From: Levilactobacillus acidifarinae DSM 19394 = JCM 15949
Lineage (GTDB): Bacteria > Bacillota > Bacilli > Lactobacillales > Lactobacillaceae
Length of the DNA: 64,000 nt
Assembly (NCBI RefSeq): GCF_001434835.1
Contig: NZ_AZDV01000006.1
Location: 1-64,000 of the forward strand
Direction: 5' to 3'
Made by a program: the position numbers and the translations under genes. Positions 9,287 through 16,969 of this stretch are shown piece after piece. The first letter of the stretch is position 1. The number at the start of each line of letters is the position of its first letter. The notes beneath the pieces were generated by a model, which saw only the letters and a list, made by a program, of their open reading frames with translations, did not search any database and was not told the DNA's origin.

Positions 9287-10592
9287 GTGCGGCCTCCGTT
9301 TCGGCATCCAAAAGCGTCAAATCGTCAAAGAAGCTGGGGTAGGAAATGTTGATGGCCCCGGCGTCCGCTAAAGTGGTCGGCGTCGTTAACCGGAGCGCCG
9401 CAATCGCCATCATCATGCCGATACGGTGGTCGCCGTGACTATCAAATTGGGCATCGGCGACCCGCCATGGTTGGCGGCCGTCGATGGTAAAGCCGTCCGG
9501 TTGTTCGGTAATTTGCACACCCAATTTGCGTAACTCGGTCACGATGGTGGCAATTCGGTCGGTCTCCTTGACGCGTAACTCCTCGGCCCCACTAATTTTA
9601 CTGATGCCGTCGGCCGTGGCGGCCAATAACGCCACCAACGGTAACTCGTCGATCACCGCCGGAATATCGGCGGCGGTCAACGTAATCGGGTGTAACTGTG
9701 CGGCACTGACCGTGATGTCCCCCAGCGGTTCGCCCGGCTGGTCGGTTGGATGAATCTCGAGGTGCCCGCCCATCCGCTGCAAGACGGACACGATTCCCGT
9801 TCGGGTAGGATTTAGCCCGACGTCCTTGAGGGTAACTTGTGATCCCGGCACGATACTGGCCGCCGTTAAGAAGAAGGCCGCCGAGGAAACGTCGCCGGGT
9901 ACCGTGATGGTTTGGCCGGTCAGGTGTGGTTGGGCCTGCACCGTGATGGTCCGCCCGTCAGCCGCCGTGGTCAGGTCGCCGCCAAACGCCTTCAGGAGTC
10001 GCTCGGTGTGGTCGCGGGTCGGCAACTTTTCGACGATGGTGCTGGGACCATCCGCCTGTAAGGCCGCCAGGATTAGCGCACTCTTGACCTGTGCGCTGGC
10101 CACCTGCATGGTCACGTGGGTGGCGTGGAGTGTCCGCCCGTGAATTTGCATTGGCAGGTGCCCGGCTGTCAGGTCAATGGCGGCCCCCATGGTGGCGAGC
10201 GGTTGGCGCACCCGTTCCATCGGACGTTGGCTCAATGAGGCATCCCCCACCAGCGTACTATCGAAACTCTGACCGGCTAATAACCCGGTCATCAGTCGCG
10301 TAGCGGTGCCGGCGTTGCCCATGTCGAGCGGTTGGGCCGCGGCGTGCAGGCCGTGTAAGCCCTGGCCAACCACCGTGACCGTAGTACCGTCGCGGTGAAT
10401 CGGCACGCCCAGCGCACGTAACGCGGTTAACGTCGAGAGACAATCTTCGGCCGTTAAGAAGTGGGTCAACCGTGTGGTCCCCGTACTAATGGCCCCCAAG
10501 ATCAGCCCGCGATGGGAGATACTCTTATCCCCGGGCACCGTGACCGTGCCGTGTAAACCGGTGCTTGGCCGGCGCATTAATGTTTTGATCAT
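9267..10592 (-). CDS. aroA: 3-phosphoshikimate 1-carboxyvinyltransferase (EPSP synthase)
   Basis: A 441-residue EPSP synthase that joins shikimate-3-phosphate and phosphoenolpyruvate. Visible signatures are PGDKSISHR near the N-terminus, LDMGNAGTATRLMTGLLAG, PGDVSSAAFFL and the C-terminal RVKETDRI and DSHGDHRIGMM. Length is normal. It sits fourth of six in the operon, translationally coupled to tyrA by overlap. Sequence features near GNAGTATR match the class II-like enzymes common in Firmicutes; this is an impression only. Confidence 0.94.
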   Translation of the reverse strand: MIKTLMRRPSTGLHGTVTVPGDKSISHRGLILGAISTGTTRLTHFLTAEDCLSTLTALRALGVPIHRDGTTVTVVGQGLHGLHAAAQPLDMGNAGTATRLMTGLLAGQSFDSTLVGDASLSQRPMERVRQPLATMGAAIDLTAGHLPMQIHGRTLHATHVTMQVASAQVKSALILAALQADGPSTIVEKLPTRDHTERLLKAFGGDLTTAADGRTITVQAQPHLTGQTITVPGDVSSAAFFLTAASIVPGSQVTLKDVGLNPTRTGIVSVLQRMGGHLEIHPTDQPGEPLGDITVSAAQLHPITLTAADIPAVIDELPLVALLAATADGISKISGAEELRVKETDRIATIVTELRKLGVQITEQPDGFTIDGRQPWRVADAQFDSHGDHRIGMMMAIAALRLTTPTTLADAGAINISYPSFFDDLTLLDAETEAAHVTNLN

Positions 10593-10604
10593 CTGGTCTC
10601 ACCC

Positions 10605-11132
10605 TTACTTAATTTGATAAACGCACCACACCATGCTTGGTGTGAGGCGTTTTAAAATGCGTTCGTCGGCTCCTAAGCTGACGTTTTTTTCGTTGGTCAA
10701 CACGTAGGCGCCCCGGTTATCCTGATAGGCGCGATACGCTAAATACTTGCTGGTGGCGGTCTGGACGTCCACCTGACTGACGATTCGTTGGAGTAACTGG
10801 GCCGTAGCCGCGTGGGTGTAGCCAATGCGGTTGTCGGCGTCTAACCGCTGGACCACCACCAGAGGATCTAACGGCGTGATAAAACTGGTCTTAAGCGTCC
10901 AATGGTCGAGTAACGCGTAGTGGACGTCCCCCCAACTGGCGTGTAACGTTGGCGACTTGAAGGCCGCCGGAATCACCAACTCGTCGTGCGAATACGCCGC
11001 TAAATTGGTGAGAATTTCTTCGAAACTGGGATGCCCGACAATCTCGGCTCTCCCGTCGTACGTGACTTGGTTATAGTGACTGGCCGCAGCGTAACTGTCG
11101 GTCGCGCTGGGCCCCAGGGTATGGATTCTCAT
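10605..11132 (-). CDS. BacA/PheA-like prephenate-binding protein, possible prephenate dehydratase
   Basis: A 175-residue protein that opens with the family signature MRIHTLGPSATDSYAAA. It continues with ELVIPAAF and a second lobe (RIGYTHAATAQLLQRI ... AYVLTNEKN). This is the two-lobed fold of prephenate dehydratases, but the catalytic TRF motif and the ACT domain are not present. In both respects it looks more like the bacilysin enzyme BacA, a non-aromatising prephenate decarboxylase. The operon position suggests a role at prephenate, perhaps the phenylalanine branch. The ATG at 11132 is preferred over GTG at 11138 because AAGGCGGGG is better spaced. Confidence 0.6.
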   Translation of the reverse strand: MRIHTLGPSATDSYAAASHYNQVTYDGRAEIVGHPSFEEILTNLAAYSHDELVIPAAFKSPTLHASWGDVHYALLDHWTLKTSFITPLDPLVVVQRLDADNRIGYTHAATAQLLQRIVSQVDVQTATSKYLAYRAYQDNRGAYVLTNEKNVSLGADERILKRLTPSMVWCVYQIK

Positions 11133-11144
11133 CGCCACCCCGCC

Positions 11145-12314
11145 TTAGTAGTGCTTGAGTTCGTCGCGGTACTCGGCAATGGTCCGCTTTAACCGTTCCA
11201 GGTTACTGCCGTCAAACGTTTCGGTGAGCGCCTTGGCCAGTTCGATGGCGACCACGCTTTCGACCACGATGGACGCCGGGACGATGGCGGTGGTGTCGGA
11301 GCGTTCCACGCTGGCCTTCTTCACTTCCTTGGTGGCAATGTCGACACTTTGCAACGGCTTGTAGAGGGTCGGAATCGGCTTCATGGCCGCCTTGACGATG
11401 ATCGGCATGCCGTTAGTCATCCCACCTTCGAAGCCGCCGAGGTGGTTGGTCAACCGGGACCAGCCGTCCTCGGCGTTCCAGTCGATCTCGTCCATCACCT
11501 GACTACCGTGGCTGGCCGCGGCGGCGAAACCGTCGCCGATTTCGACGCCCTTCATGGCGTTGACGCCCATCACGGCCGCGGCGAGTTTGCCATCCAACTT
11601 GGTATCCCAGTTGGTGTAGCTGCCTAAACCGGCCGGGACGTTGGTGGCGACCACCCGGATCACACCGCCCAACGTGTCACCGGCTTTACGCGTCGCGGTG
11701 ATCAGGTCGTGAATCTCGTCGACCTTGGTGTTATCGGTGATGCGCAGGTCGTTTTGGGTGATGGCTTGTTCTAAGTCGGCCACTTGTAGACTGGCTTGCG
11801 GGTCCGTCTTGACCTGGCCAATCTGTTGAACGTAACCCACTAATTGAATGTCTAGTTGCGCTAAGAGTTGTTTGCAAATCTGTCCGATGGCCACGCGCAT
11901 GGCGGTTTCACGCGCCGAGGAACGTTCTAGGACGTTCCGTAAATCGCGGTGCCCGTACTTCATGCCCCCGACGAGATCGGCGTGGCCGGGCCGTGGTCGG
12001 GTCACCTGGCGTAAGGTGTTTTCCGGGGTGGCCGGGCTAATCGGATCCATGATCTTGGACCAGTGGGCGTGGTCGCGGTTTTGAATGGTCAACGCCAACG
12101 GGGAGCCTAACGTCACCCCGTGACGCAAGCCACCCACTACGGTGACCTGGTCGTGTTCGATCTGTTGCCGGTTGCCCCGACCGAAGCCGCCTTGGCGGGC
12201 GGATAAGCCCGCGTTGATGGCGTCGATGTCTAAGGTTAGGCCAGCGGGAATGCCGGTCAAGATGCCAGTTAGTTGGGGCCCGTGTGATTCGCCTGCGGTA
12301 ACGTAATTAATCAT
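11145..12314 (-). CDS. aroC: Chorismate synthase
   Basis: A 389-residue FMN-dependent enzyme converting EPSP to chorismate. Recognised segments are GESHGPQLTGILTGIPAG, GRGNRQQIEHDQV, RPRPGHADLVGGMKYGHRDLRN, RSSARETA and GGFEGGMTNG. The start overlaps the end of the MFS-chorismate mutase gene by 8 nt; its AAGGAGG ribosome site encodes the last residues of that protein (TKEDLHD), so translation is coupled. Placing aroC right behind a chorismate mutase puts chorismate use beside its synthesis. Confidence 0.95.
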   Translation of the reverse strand: MINYVTAGESHGPQLTGILTGIPAGLTLDIDAINAGLSARQGGFGRGNRQQIEHDQVTVVGGLRHGVTLGSPLALTIQNRDHAHWSKIMDPISPATPENTLRQVTRPRPGHADLVGGMKYGHRDLRNVLERSSARETAMRVAIGQICKQLLAQLDIQLVGYVQQIGQVKTDPQASLQVADLEQAITQNDLRITDNTKVDEIHDLITATRKAGDTLGGVIRVVATNVPAGLGSYTNWDTKLDGKLAAAVMGVNAMKGVEIGDGFAAAASHGSQVMDEIDWNAEDGWSRLTNHLGGFEGGMTNGMPIIVKAAMKPIPTLYKPLQSVDIATKEVKKASVERSDTTAIVPASIVVESVVAIELAKALTETFDGSNLERLKRTIAEYRDELKHY

Positions 12315-13800
12315 GTAAATCCTCCTTAGTGGTCATCCCGGTCGCGTGGGCCGTCGATGGTGAAACCTGCTGTGTCGTGGTCTTGCGAGCCGTTTGGTAA
12401 GCCCGCGAATTACTCATAATGGCTTGGTAAATGGCTTGTAGGTACGGCGTGTGGGCCGCTTCGCTACTGCGCTGTGCCACCCGGTCCAAGACCCGGTCTT
12501 CCCGGCTCTGGTCTAAAACGGGTAAGTGCGCTTGTTGCTTAAGTTCACTGATATCGGTGACGGTCTCGAACCGTTGATTGAGCAACCGGACGATCTTTTG
12601 GTCGATCTGGTTGATGGTTTGCCGGTCGGTTGCTAACGAGTGTGTTGGCCGCAACGCCCAAGCGGTGACCGCCACGCAGATCAAGCCGGCAACGGCGACC
12701 ACTAAGTCGGACCGCATCGCCGCGGCAATGCTTTGCTTGGACAACCAACCGGTGATCAGGGGAATCGTGAAGGCCGCGACACTGCCGAAGGTGAAGAACG
12801 TTCCGGTAATCGTTCCTTTAATGTGCGGGTACAACCGTAAGAAGATGTTTAACCCGATCTGCATCGCGCCCCCGGCGGCTAAGAACCCGAAGGCAAACGA
12901 GGCAATCATCGATAACCACGGCACGGAAGCGTAGCAGACGACCGCTAAGGTGATCAGCGAGCCAATGTTCATGCCGACCAACAACTTGCGTTCCGTAAAG
13001 CCAGTACGTAACAGGATAAAGATGACGATGACCCCGGTGATGGAGCCGATACTGTACAGCGATAACAACAGGTGCGCTAAGACGGGGCCGAAGCCGTAAG
13101 TCTTGGTGACAAACAAGCTAATCCATTGCGTGTAGAGAATCATCAAGGCCATTGAGGTGTAGCCGTAACCCGCTAAACCGATGGACGCAAGAATCCGGCG
13201 CGATTTAGGTAACTGTTGGGCGGCGACCGCCGTGGCGTCGTCGGCCAAGTTGCGTTGCGGGAAAGTCTGCCGGTTCAAGAAGAACAGGTTGAAGACTAGG
13301 ACTGCGGCGGCTAACATGAAGGACCAGCCGTACCAAGCTTGGTTGGCTTCCAACGTCGCGATGAACAACGGTAAGATGAATTCCCCGATGGACATGAAGG
13401 CCTTAATCAAGATGTTGGCAGAACCCTGGTTGCCCCCCATTTCGATGAAGGTCGCGTAGGTCCCGGAATCTAACGCCGAGTTGGCGATCCCGGCGACGAT
13501 GGCCAAGGCGTAGGCCACTTGAATGTTATTGACGAACGCCATGCCCAAGAAGAAGACCAGGTAACTCAGCATCCCGATATTGACGAAGACCTTTCGACCG
13601 AAGCGGTCGGACAAGTTACCGAAGATGAAGTAAGCGAAGATCCGGCCAATTCCGATCCCCGAGAAGACGTAGGACACGGTGGCTAACGGTGAATTCCAAT
13701 GCTGGCTTAACGCCTGCATGTTTTGGGTTAAAATGATCAACCCGATCCCGTGAACGAAGTAGTTCAGGTATAGGCTAAGTGATAACGTGCGTTTATTCAT
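12307..13800 (-). CDS. MFS transporter fused to an AroQ-type chorismate mutase
   Basis: A 497-residue fusion. Residues 1-385 form a 12-helix MFS carrier, with the signature GNLSDRFGRK between helices 2 and 3. Residues ~392-470 are an AroQ chorismate mutase: Arg393, ID..I..LLNQR ending at Arg410, Lys421 in ELK, and Arg433-Glu434 in DQSRED match the catalytic set of the E. coli enzyme. The domain would face the cytoplasm and turn chorismate into prephenate. It is the first gene of the aromatic operon. The start at 13800 has AGGGAGAG upstream; the longer reading from 13839 would begin inside the attenuator's T run. The carrier's substrate is unknown; shikimate is a reasonable guess because the operon starts at that step. 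Confidence 0.85.
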   Translation of the reverse strand: MNKRTLSLSLYLNYFVHGIGLIILTQNMQALSQHWNSPLATVSYVFSGIGIGRIFAYFIFGNLSDRFGRKVFVNIGMLSYLVFFLGMAFVNNIQVAYALAIVAGIANSALDSGTYATFIEMGGNQGSANILIKAFMSIGEFILPLFIATLEANQAWYGWSFMLAAAVLVFNLFFLNRQTFPQRNLADDATAVAAQQLPKSRRILASIGLAGYGYTSMALMILYTQWISLFVTKTYGFGPVLAHLLLSLYSIGSITGVIVIFILLRTGFTERKLLVGMNIGSLITLAVVCYASVPWLSMIASFAFGFLAAGGAMQIGLNIFLRLYPHIKGTITGTFFTFGSVAAFTIPLITGWLSKQSIAAAMRSDLVVAVAGLICVAVTAWALRPTHSLATDRQTINQIDQKIVRLLNQRFETVTDISELKQQAHLPVLDQSREDRVLDRVAQRSSEAAHTPYLQAIYQAIMSNSRAYQTARKTTTQQVSPSTAHATGMTTKEDLHD

Positions 13801-13836
13801 AAACTCTCTCTCCCTTGATTTAACGGTTAAAGCAAA

Positions 13837-14016
13837 CAAAAAGGCCAGCTAGATTTTCATCTAGCTGACCTAATCCCCGCCATACGACGGTTTTTCTCGA
13901 GAGAAATTGGATTTAGCCTAGCTAGGTGAAGCGTGTCTAGCTGGCCAAAGACAATCATGACTTCGCTAACTCTAGACACGGACGTGTGTGCCGCCCGTAT
14001 CTGGAATGCGATACGG
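13837..14016 (-). promoter_or_regulatory. Transcription attenuator of the aromatic operon
   Basis: Four minus-strand elements follow the leader peptide. P1 pairs 14016-14010 with 14001-13995. P2 pairs 13979-13972 with 13940-13933. The terminator pairs 13870-13861 with 13852-13843 and ends in TTTTTG. Alternatives exist: the P1 3' arm can pair with 13981-13975 (seven bp, one G-U), which breaks P2. The freed strand 13946-13937 (GGCCAGCTAG) is exactly complementary to the terminator 3' arm. This is the layout expected of ribosome-mediated attenuation. Pairings were found by eye. Confidence 0.75.
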
Positions 14017-14019
14017 ACG

Positions 14020-14079
14020 CTACCTAAAGTAAACTAAGCCAAAATAATACGCGGTCGTTGGTAACTGTAAGTTCGTCAT
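14020..14079 (-). CDS. Aromatic operon leader peptide (Tyr/Phe-rich)
   Basis: A 19-codon ORF reading MTNLQLPTTAYYFGLVYFR, with ATG at 14079, stop TAG at 14020-14022 and AAAGGAAAG as ribosome site. Five of its last nine residues are aromatic (Tyr-Tyr-Phe, then Tyr-Phe). It sits between the operon promoter and the attenuator. Slow decoding at the Tyr/Phe codons, when charged tRNA is scarce, would hold a ribosome over the first attenuator arm and favour readthrough. It has no other visible role. Confidence 0.8.
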   Translation of the reverse strand: MTNLQLPTTAYYFGLVYFR

Positions 14080-14114
14080 GATGATCTTTCCTTTCCGTTT
14101 AAGTGATTGATTAC

Positions 14115-14143
14115 ATTAAAACATTCTCATTTTATCTTGTCAA
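14115..14143 (-). promoter_or_regulatory. Promoter of the aromatic operon
   Basis: On the minus strand TTGACA (14143-14138), a 17-nt spacer and TTTAAT (14120-14115) form a good sigma-A promoter. The leader peptide begins 36 nt after the -10 box. Confidence 0.7.
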
Positions 14144-14218
14144 TACTAATTTCATTTTAATTTTCTTTTGGTGGCTTTTGGAGATGACCATTGGTCGTTG
14201 TTAGCCGCCTTACCGGTC

Positions 14219-14354
14219 GGGGCCAGCGGGGCTGGAACGTGGTGGGCACGACTTGAAGCCTCACCAAGACCGTGAGTCTTCAAGCTCGACCTTTCTGTAA
14301 GCCGGAAAAACCACCCGACTAACAGAAATTTCACCACTGAGCCCCACTGGCCCC
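14219..14354 (+). repeat. Three-way-junction structured repeat, copy 1
   Basis: The closing stem has three blocks: 14219-14226 with 14347-14354, 14228-14233 with 14340-14345, and GTGGTG (14239-14244) with CACCAC (14332-14337). Inside are two hairpins, one over ACTTGAAG...CTTCAAG (14251-14284) and one over TTTCTGT...ACAGAAA (about 14292-14329), separated by CTCGACC. The same plan and linker recur at 14460-14593 (other strand) and 17052-17181, with paired changes in the stems. It lies in a non-coding gap between the aromatic operon promoter and nhaC. Function unknown. Confidence 0.75.
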
Positions 14355-14459
14355 TCCCTCTCGGCTAAGATGGATTATCCCCATTAGAGTTGGGAATACC
14401 CCACCCGCGAAAGCTTGCGACCAGTGGCAGAGAGACTACTCGCAACGTAGCGCAACGGC

Positions 14460-14593
14460 GCCGACTGGCGTTTCTGTAGTGAAATTATCCTTAAGAGACG
14501 TCCCTTGTCGGTTTAGGATAAGGTCGAGTTCTGGAGACCGCCGGATCTTGGCGGGCTTCAGAATCGGGCCCACTACAGAAACGCTGGCTCGGC
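14460..14593 (-). repeat. Three-way-junction structured repeat, copy 2
   Basis: Read on the minus strand. The closing stem is 14 bp perfect (14468-14481 with 14571-14584), extended by GCCGA/TCGGC. Two inner hairpins (GATTCTG...CAGAACTC and TTATCCT...AGGATAA) flank the linker CTCGACC, as in copy 1, and TTTCAC precedes the closing arm. It lies 60 nt downstream of nhaC in the same direction, so it could be part of that transcript's 3' end. Confidence 0.75.
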
Positions 14594-14652
14594 AGAGTGC
14601 AGCGGCTGACACCACGGTAACCGACCGGCAAGACGGATTAACTACGACAATC

Positions 14653-16092
14653 TTACCGACCAGAAGCTTCCGGCGTCACCGCCGTGGTGGCGTTGGTCGC
14701 CGCAGCGGGGGCCTGGCGCTTCAAGCCAATGCCCGTGAAACCACTGATGATCGAGAAGACTGGCGATAACAGGCTGAAGAAACAGAATGGCAGGTAAGCC
14801 AGCGTGGACACACCTAACGTGTTGGCCGCAAAGGCCCCGGCGACGCCCCACGGAATCAGGTAGTTGATGACGGTCCCGCCATCTTCTAAGACCCGGCTCA
14901 ACGCTAAGTTCGCTAACCCACGTTGGTTAAAGGCTTGTTTGAAGGCCTTCCCCGGTAAGATCACGGATAAGTATTGTTCGCCGACGAAGATGTTGACCCC
15001 GATGCCCCCTAAGATGGCGGCGGTGACCAGTGACCCGGACTTGGTCAGATGGTTGACCAAGGGCGTCATGGCCGTTTGGATCAGGTCGAACTTCATCAAT
15101 AAGCCCCCGAGAGACAGCGTCAAGATAATCAGGGAAACCGTCCCCATCATTGAGCTGACCCCACCCCGGGATAACAGGGCGTCGACGCTGGCGTTCCCGG
15201 TCTTGGACACGAACCCAGATTCGATGGTCGTGGCCAAACCGGACAACGAGGTCTTGGGTTGTTCCACAAAAATCATCACGATGGCCACCCCGATGTTTAG
15301 GAACAACGTGGCAATGGCCGGCACCTTCATTACGGCACATACGACCATGATGACCAGTGGTAAGGCGGCCCACCAACTAATGGTGAAGTGAGTTTGTAAC
15401 GTGTTTAAAGTTGTGGCAATCTTGCTCATCCCATTATCACTGGCGGCACCGGACCCGATCACGGCGTAAATCACCAGCGAGACCAGGAAGGCCGGAATCG
15501 TGGACCACATCAGGTTCCGGATGTGGCTGAACAGGTCGGCTTCGGCCACGGCAGACGCCAGGTTGGTCGAGTCGGACAGTGGTGAGGTCTTATCCCCGAA
15601 GATGGCCCCGGAGATGATGGCCCCGGCGACTAACGCGGGGTTCATCCCCATGGTTGCGCCCATCCCGAACAAGGCAATCCCCACGGTGGAGATGATGGTG
15701 AAAGCACTCCCGATGGATGACCCGATGATGGCACAAACTAAGAAGACCGACGGCACAAACCATTTGGCGGAAATTAGGTGAAACCCAACCACCATCATGG
15801 ACGGAATGATGCCGGCCTGAATCCAGACACTGATCAAGGCCCCAATCAGGATAAAAATGAAGATGGGGATGATCCCGGTCTTAATCCCGTCGATGATACC
15901 ACCATGAATCTTTTCCCAGTCGGCGCCACGGACCCGCGCCCACAAGATGACCAGCGCGATCACCAGCATGACCGGTGTTTGCGGGGACAGGCCAAATTTA
16001 ATGACCCCCGTTCCCATGATCACCAACATCAGAAGTAACACGATCAAGGCTTCCCCTAATTTAACGGGTTGCCACTGCTTTGCTTGTTTCAT
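14653..16092 (-). CDS. NhaC-family carrier, probable tyrosine transporter
   Basis: A 479-residue, 11-12 helix membrane protein of the NhaC Na+/H+ antiporter family. Conserved stretches include GAIFGDKTSPLSDSTNLASA and the paired SGSLVTAAILGGIGVNIFVGEQYLS. A T-box leader whose specifier reads UAC stands in front, so transcription should rise when tRNA-Tyr is uncharged. T-box-controlled NhaC relatives (YheL type) have been predicted to move tyrosine. GAGGAG eight nt before 16092 supports that start over the one at 16152. Transport of tyrosine rather than Na+ is inference. Confidence 0.8.
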   Translation of the reverse strand: MKQAKQWQPVKLGEALIVLLLMLVIMGTGVIKFGLSPQTPVMLVIALVILWARVRGADWEKIHGGIIDGIKTGIIPIFIFILIGALISVWIQAGIIPSMMVVGFHLISAKWFVPSVFLVCAIIGSSIGSAFTIISTVGIALFGMGATMGMNPALVAGAIISGAIFGDKTSPLSDSTNLASAVAEADLFSHIRNLMWSTIPAFLVSLVIYAVIGSGAASDNGMSKIATTLNTLQTHFTISWWAALPLVIMVVCAVMKVPAIATLFLNIGVAIVMIFVEQPKTSLSGLATTIESGFVSKTGNASVDALLSRGGVSSMMGTVSLIILTLSLGGLLMKFDLIQTAMTPLVNHLTKSGSLVTAAILGGIGVNIFVGEQYLSVILPGKAFKQAFNQRGLANLALSRVLEDGGTVINYLIPWGVAGAFAANTLGVSTLAYLPFCFFSLLSPVFSIISGFTGIGLKRQAPAAATNATTAVTPEASGR

Positions 16093-16117
16093 ACGACCAC
16101 TCTCCTCTTTCTCTCGA

Positions 16118-16388
16118 TAAAAAAATCGTCCCTGCCGCAAGTTTCCTTGCAACAGGGACGATTGATTGACTTCTACCGTGGTACCACCCAGCTTGACTAA
16201 CCAGTCCGCCGTAGGGTCCAGTTAGTCCACTCTCTAGAAGGTAACGGTTCTAGTTTCTCCGCCTGGCGGACCAGGACGTTCCACTGTATTTCGTCGAGAT
16301 TACCCTGATCGGTTCGCAGCACCCACCGACTTTCTGACACCCAGATAATCCGCTACTTGTAATGGAAGTTAGCGTTCGTTATTTGATT
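16118..16388 (-). ncRNA. T-box riboswitch, tyrosine specifier
   Basis: Minus-strand leader with the T-box core GGGTGGTACCACGG (16189-16176). A terminator follows (16163-16124, ending in a run of T), alternative to the antiterminator. Stem I spans about 16370-16280. On its 3' side, AAATACAGTGGAAC presents UAC (16288-16286), a tyrosine codon followed by a purine, as the specifier. It controls the nhaC gene 30 nt downstream. Confidence 0.9.
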
Positions 16389-16395
16389 GACTAAA

Positions 16396-16424
16396 ATGAT
16401 AGCACGGTGAGAAAAAACCGTCAA
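16396..16424 (-). promoter_or_regulatory. Promoter of the T-box/nhaC transcript
   Basis: TTGACG (16424-16419), 17 nt, TATCAT (16401-16396) on the minus strand. The T-box starts directly after it. Confidence 0.7.
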
Positions 16425-16432
16425 CCTTTAAT

Positions 16433-16969
16433 TTAAATTTTATCGAAAGCCGCCGGATATTCTAGCATGCCACCGACATGGGCTAAGGCCCCGGGAGTTA
16501 GCGGTTTGATCAGGTGATTACCCATCGGTACCATCCGACTATTATGAATCGAAAATTCTTCGGCCATCACGTAACCGCGTTGCCCGTAGTAGTTGGGATC
16601 GCCGACCACGCTAATGGCGGGATACCCTTCGAGGCGCGCCCGAACTTCCAACTCACTTAACAGTTGACTCCCCACCCCTTGGGCTTGCCAATCGGGATGA
16701 ACGGCTAACGGCGCTAGGGCCAAAATCTTGGTGGTGTGTTGGTTGCCGCGGACCGTGACCGGCGTTAGCATCCCGTGCCCCACGACTTGAGTCGTATCGG
16801 GCTTGGCCACCATTTCAAAACTTGGTTGGTAATCGTAAGTGGTTCGCAGCTGGTGAAGGAAAGGGACCTCCCGTCCGTGGCTTTCGGCGACCGGCGCAAA
16901 GGCGTCCGTCACGACCTGATCGACTTGGTCAAAATCCATTGGTTGAATCGTTTCAAAGCTTAACTTCAA
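16433..16969 (-). CDS. GNAT-family N-acetyltransferase
   Basis: A 178-residue GNAT of the YhbS type: acetyl-CoA loop VHPDWQAQGVGSQLL at about residues 92-106, then ISVVGDPNYYGQRGYV, a signature of that subgroup. The acyl acceptor is unknown. It ends nine nt before the -35 box of the nhaC transcript on the same strand, and no terminator separates them, so some readthrough into the T-box is possible. Confidence 0.82.
   Translation of the reverse strand: MKLSFETIQPMDFDQVDQVVTDAFAPVAESHGREVPFLHQLRTTYDYQPSFEMVAKPDTTQVVGHGMLTPVTVRGNQHTTKILALAPLAVHPDWQAQGVGSQLLSELEVRARLEGYPAISVVGDPNYYGQRGYVMAEEFSIHNSRMVPMGNHLIKPLTPGALAHVGGMLEYPAAFDKI

Noticed and set aside
13801..13839. N-terminal extension of the MFS-chorismate mutase protein
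   Set aside because: It would start within the attenuator's T run and lacks a ribosome site; ATG at 13800 has AGGGAGAG.
13801..14143. T-box in front of the aromatic operon
   Set aside because: No GGTGGTACC-type core is present; the leader ORF and stems explain the region better.
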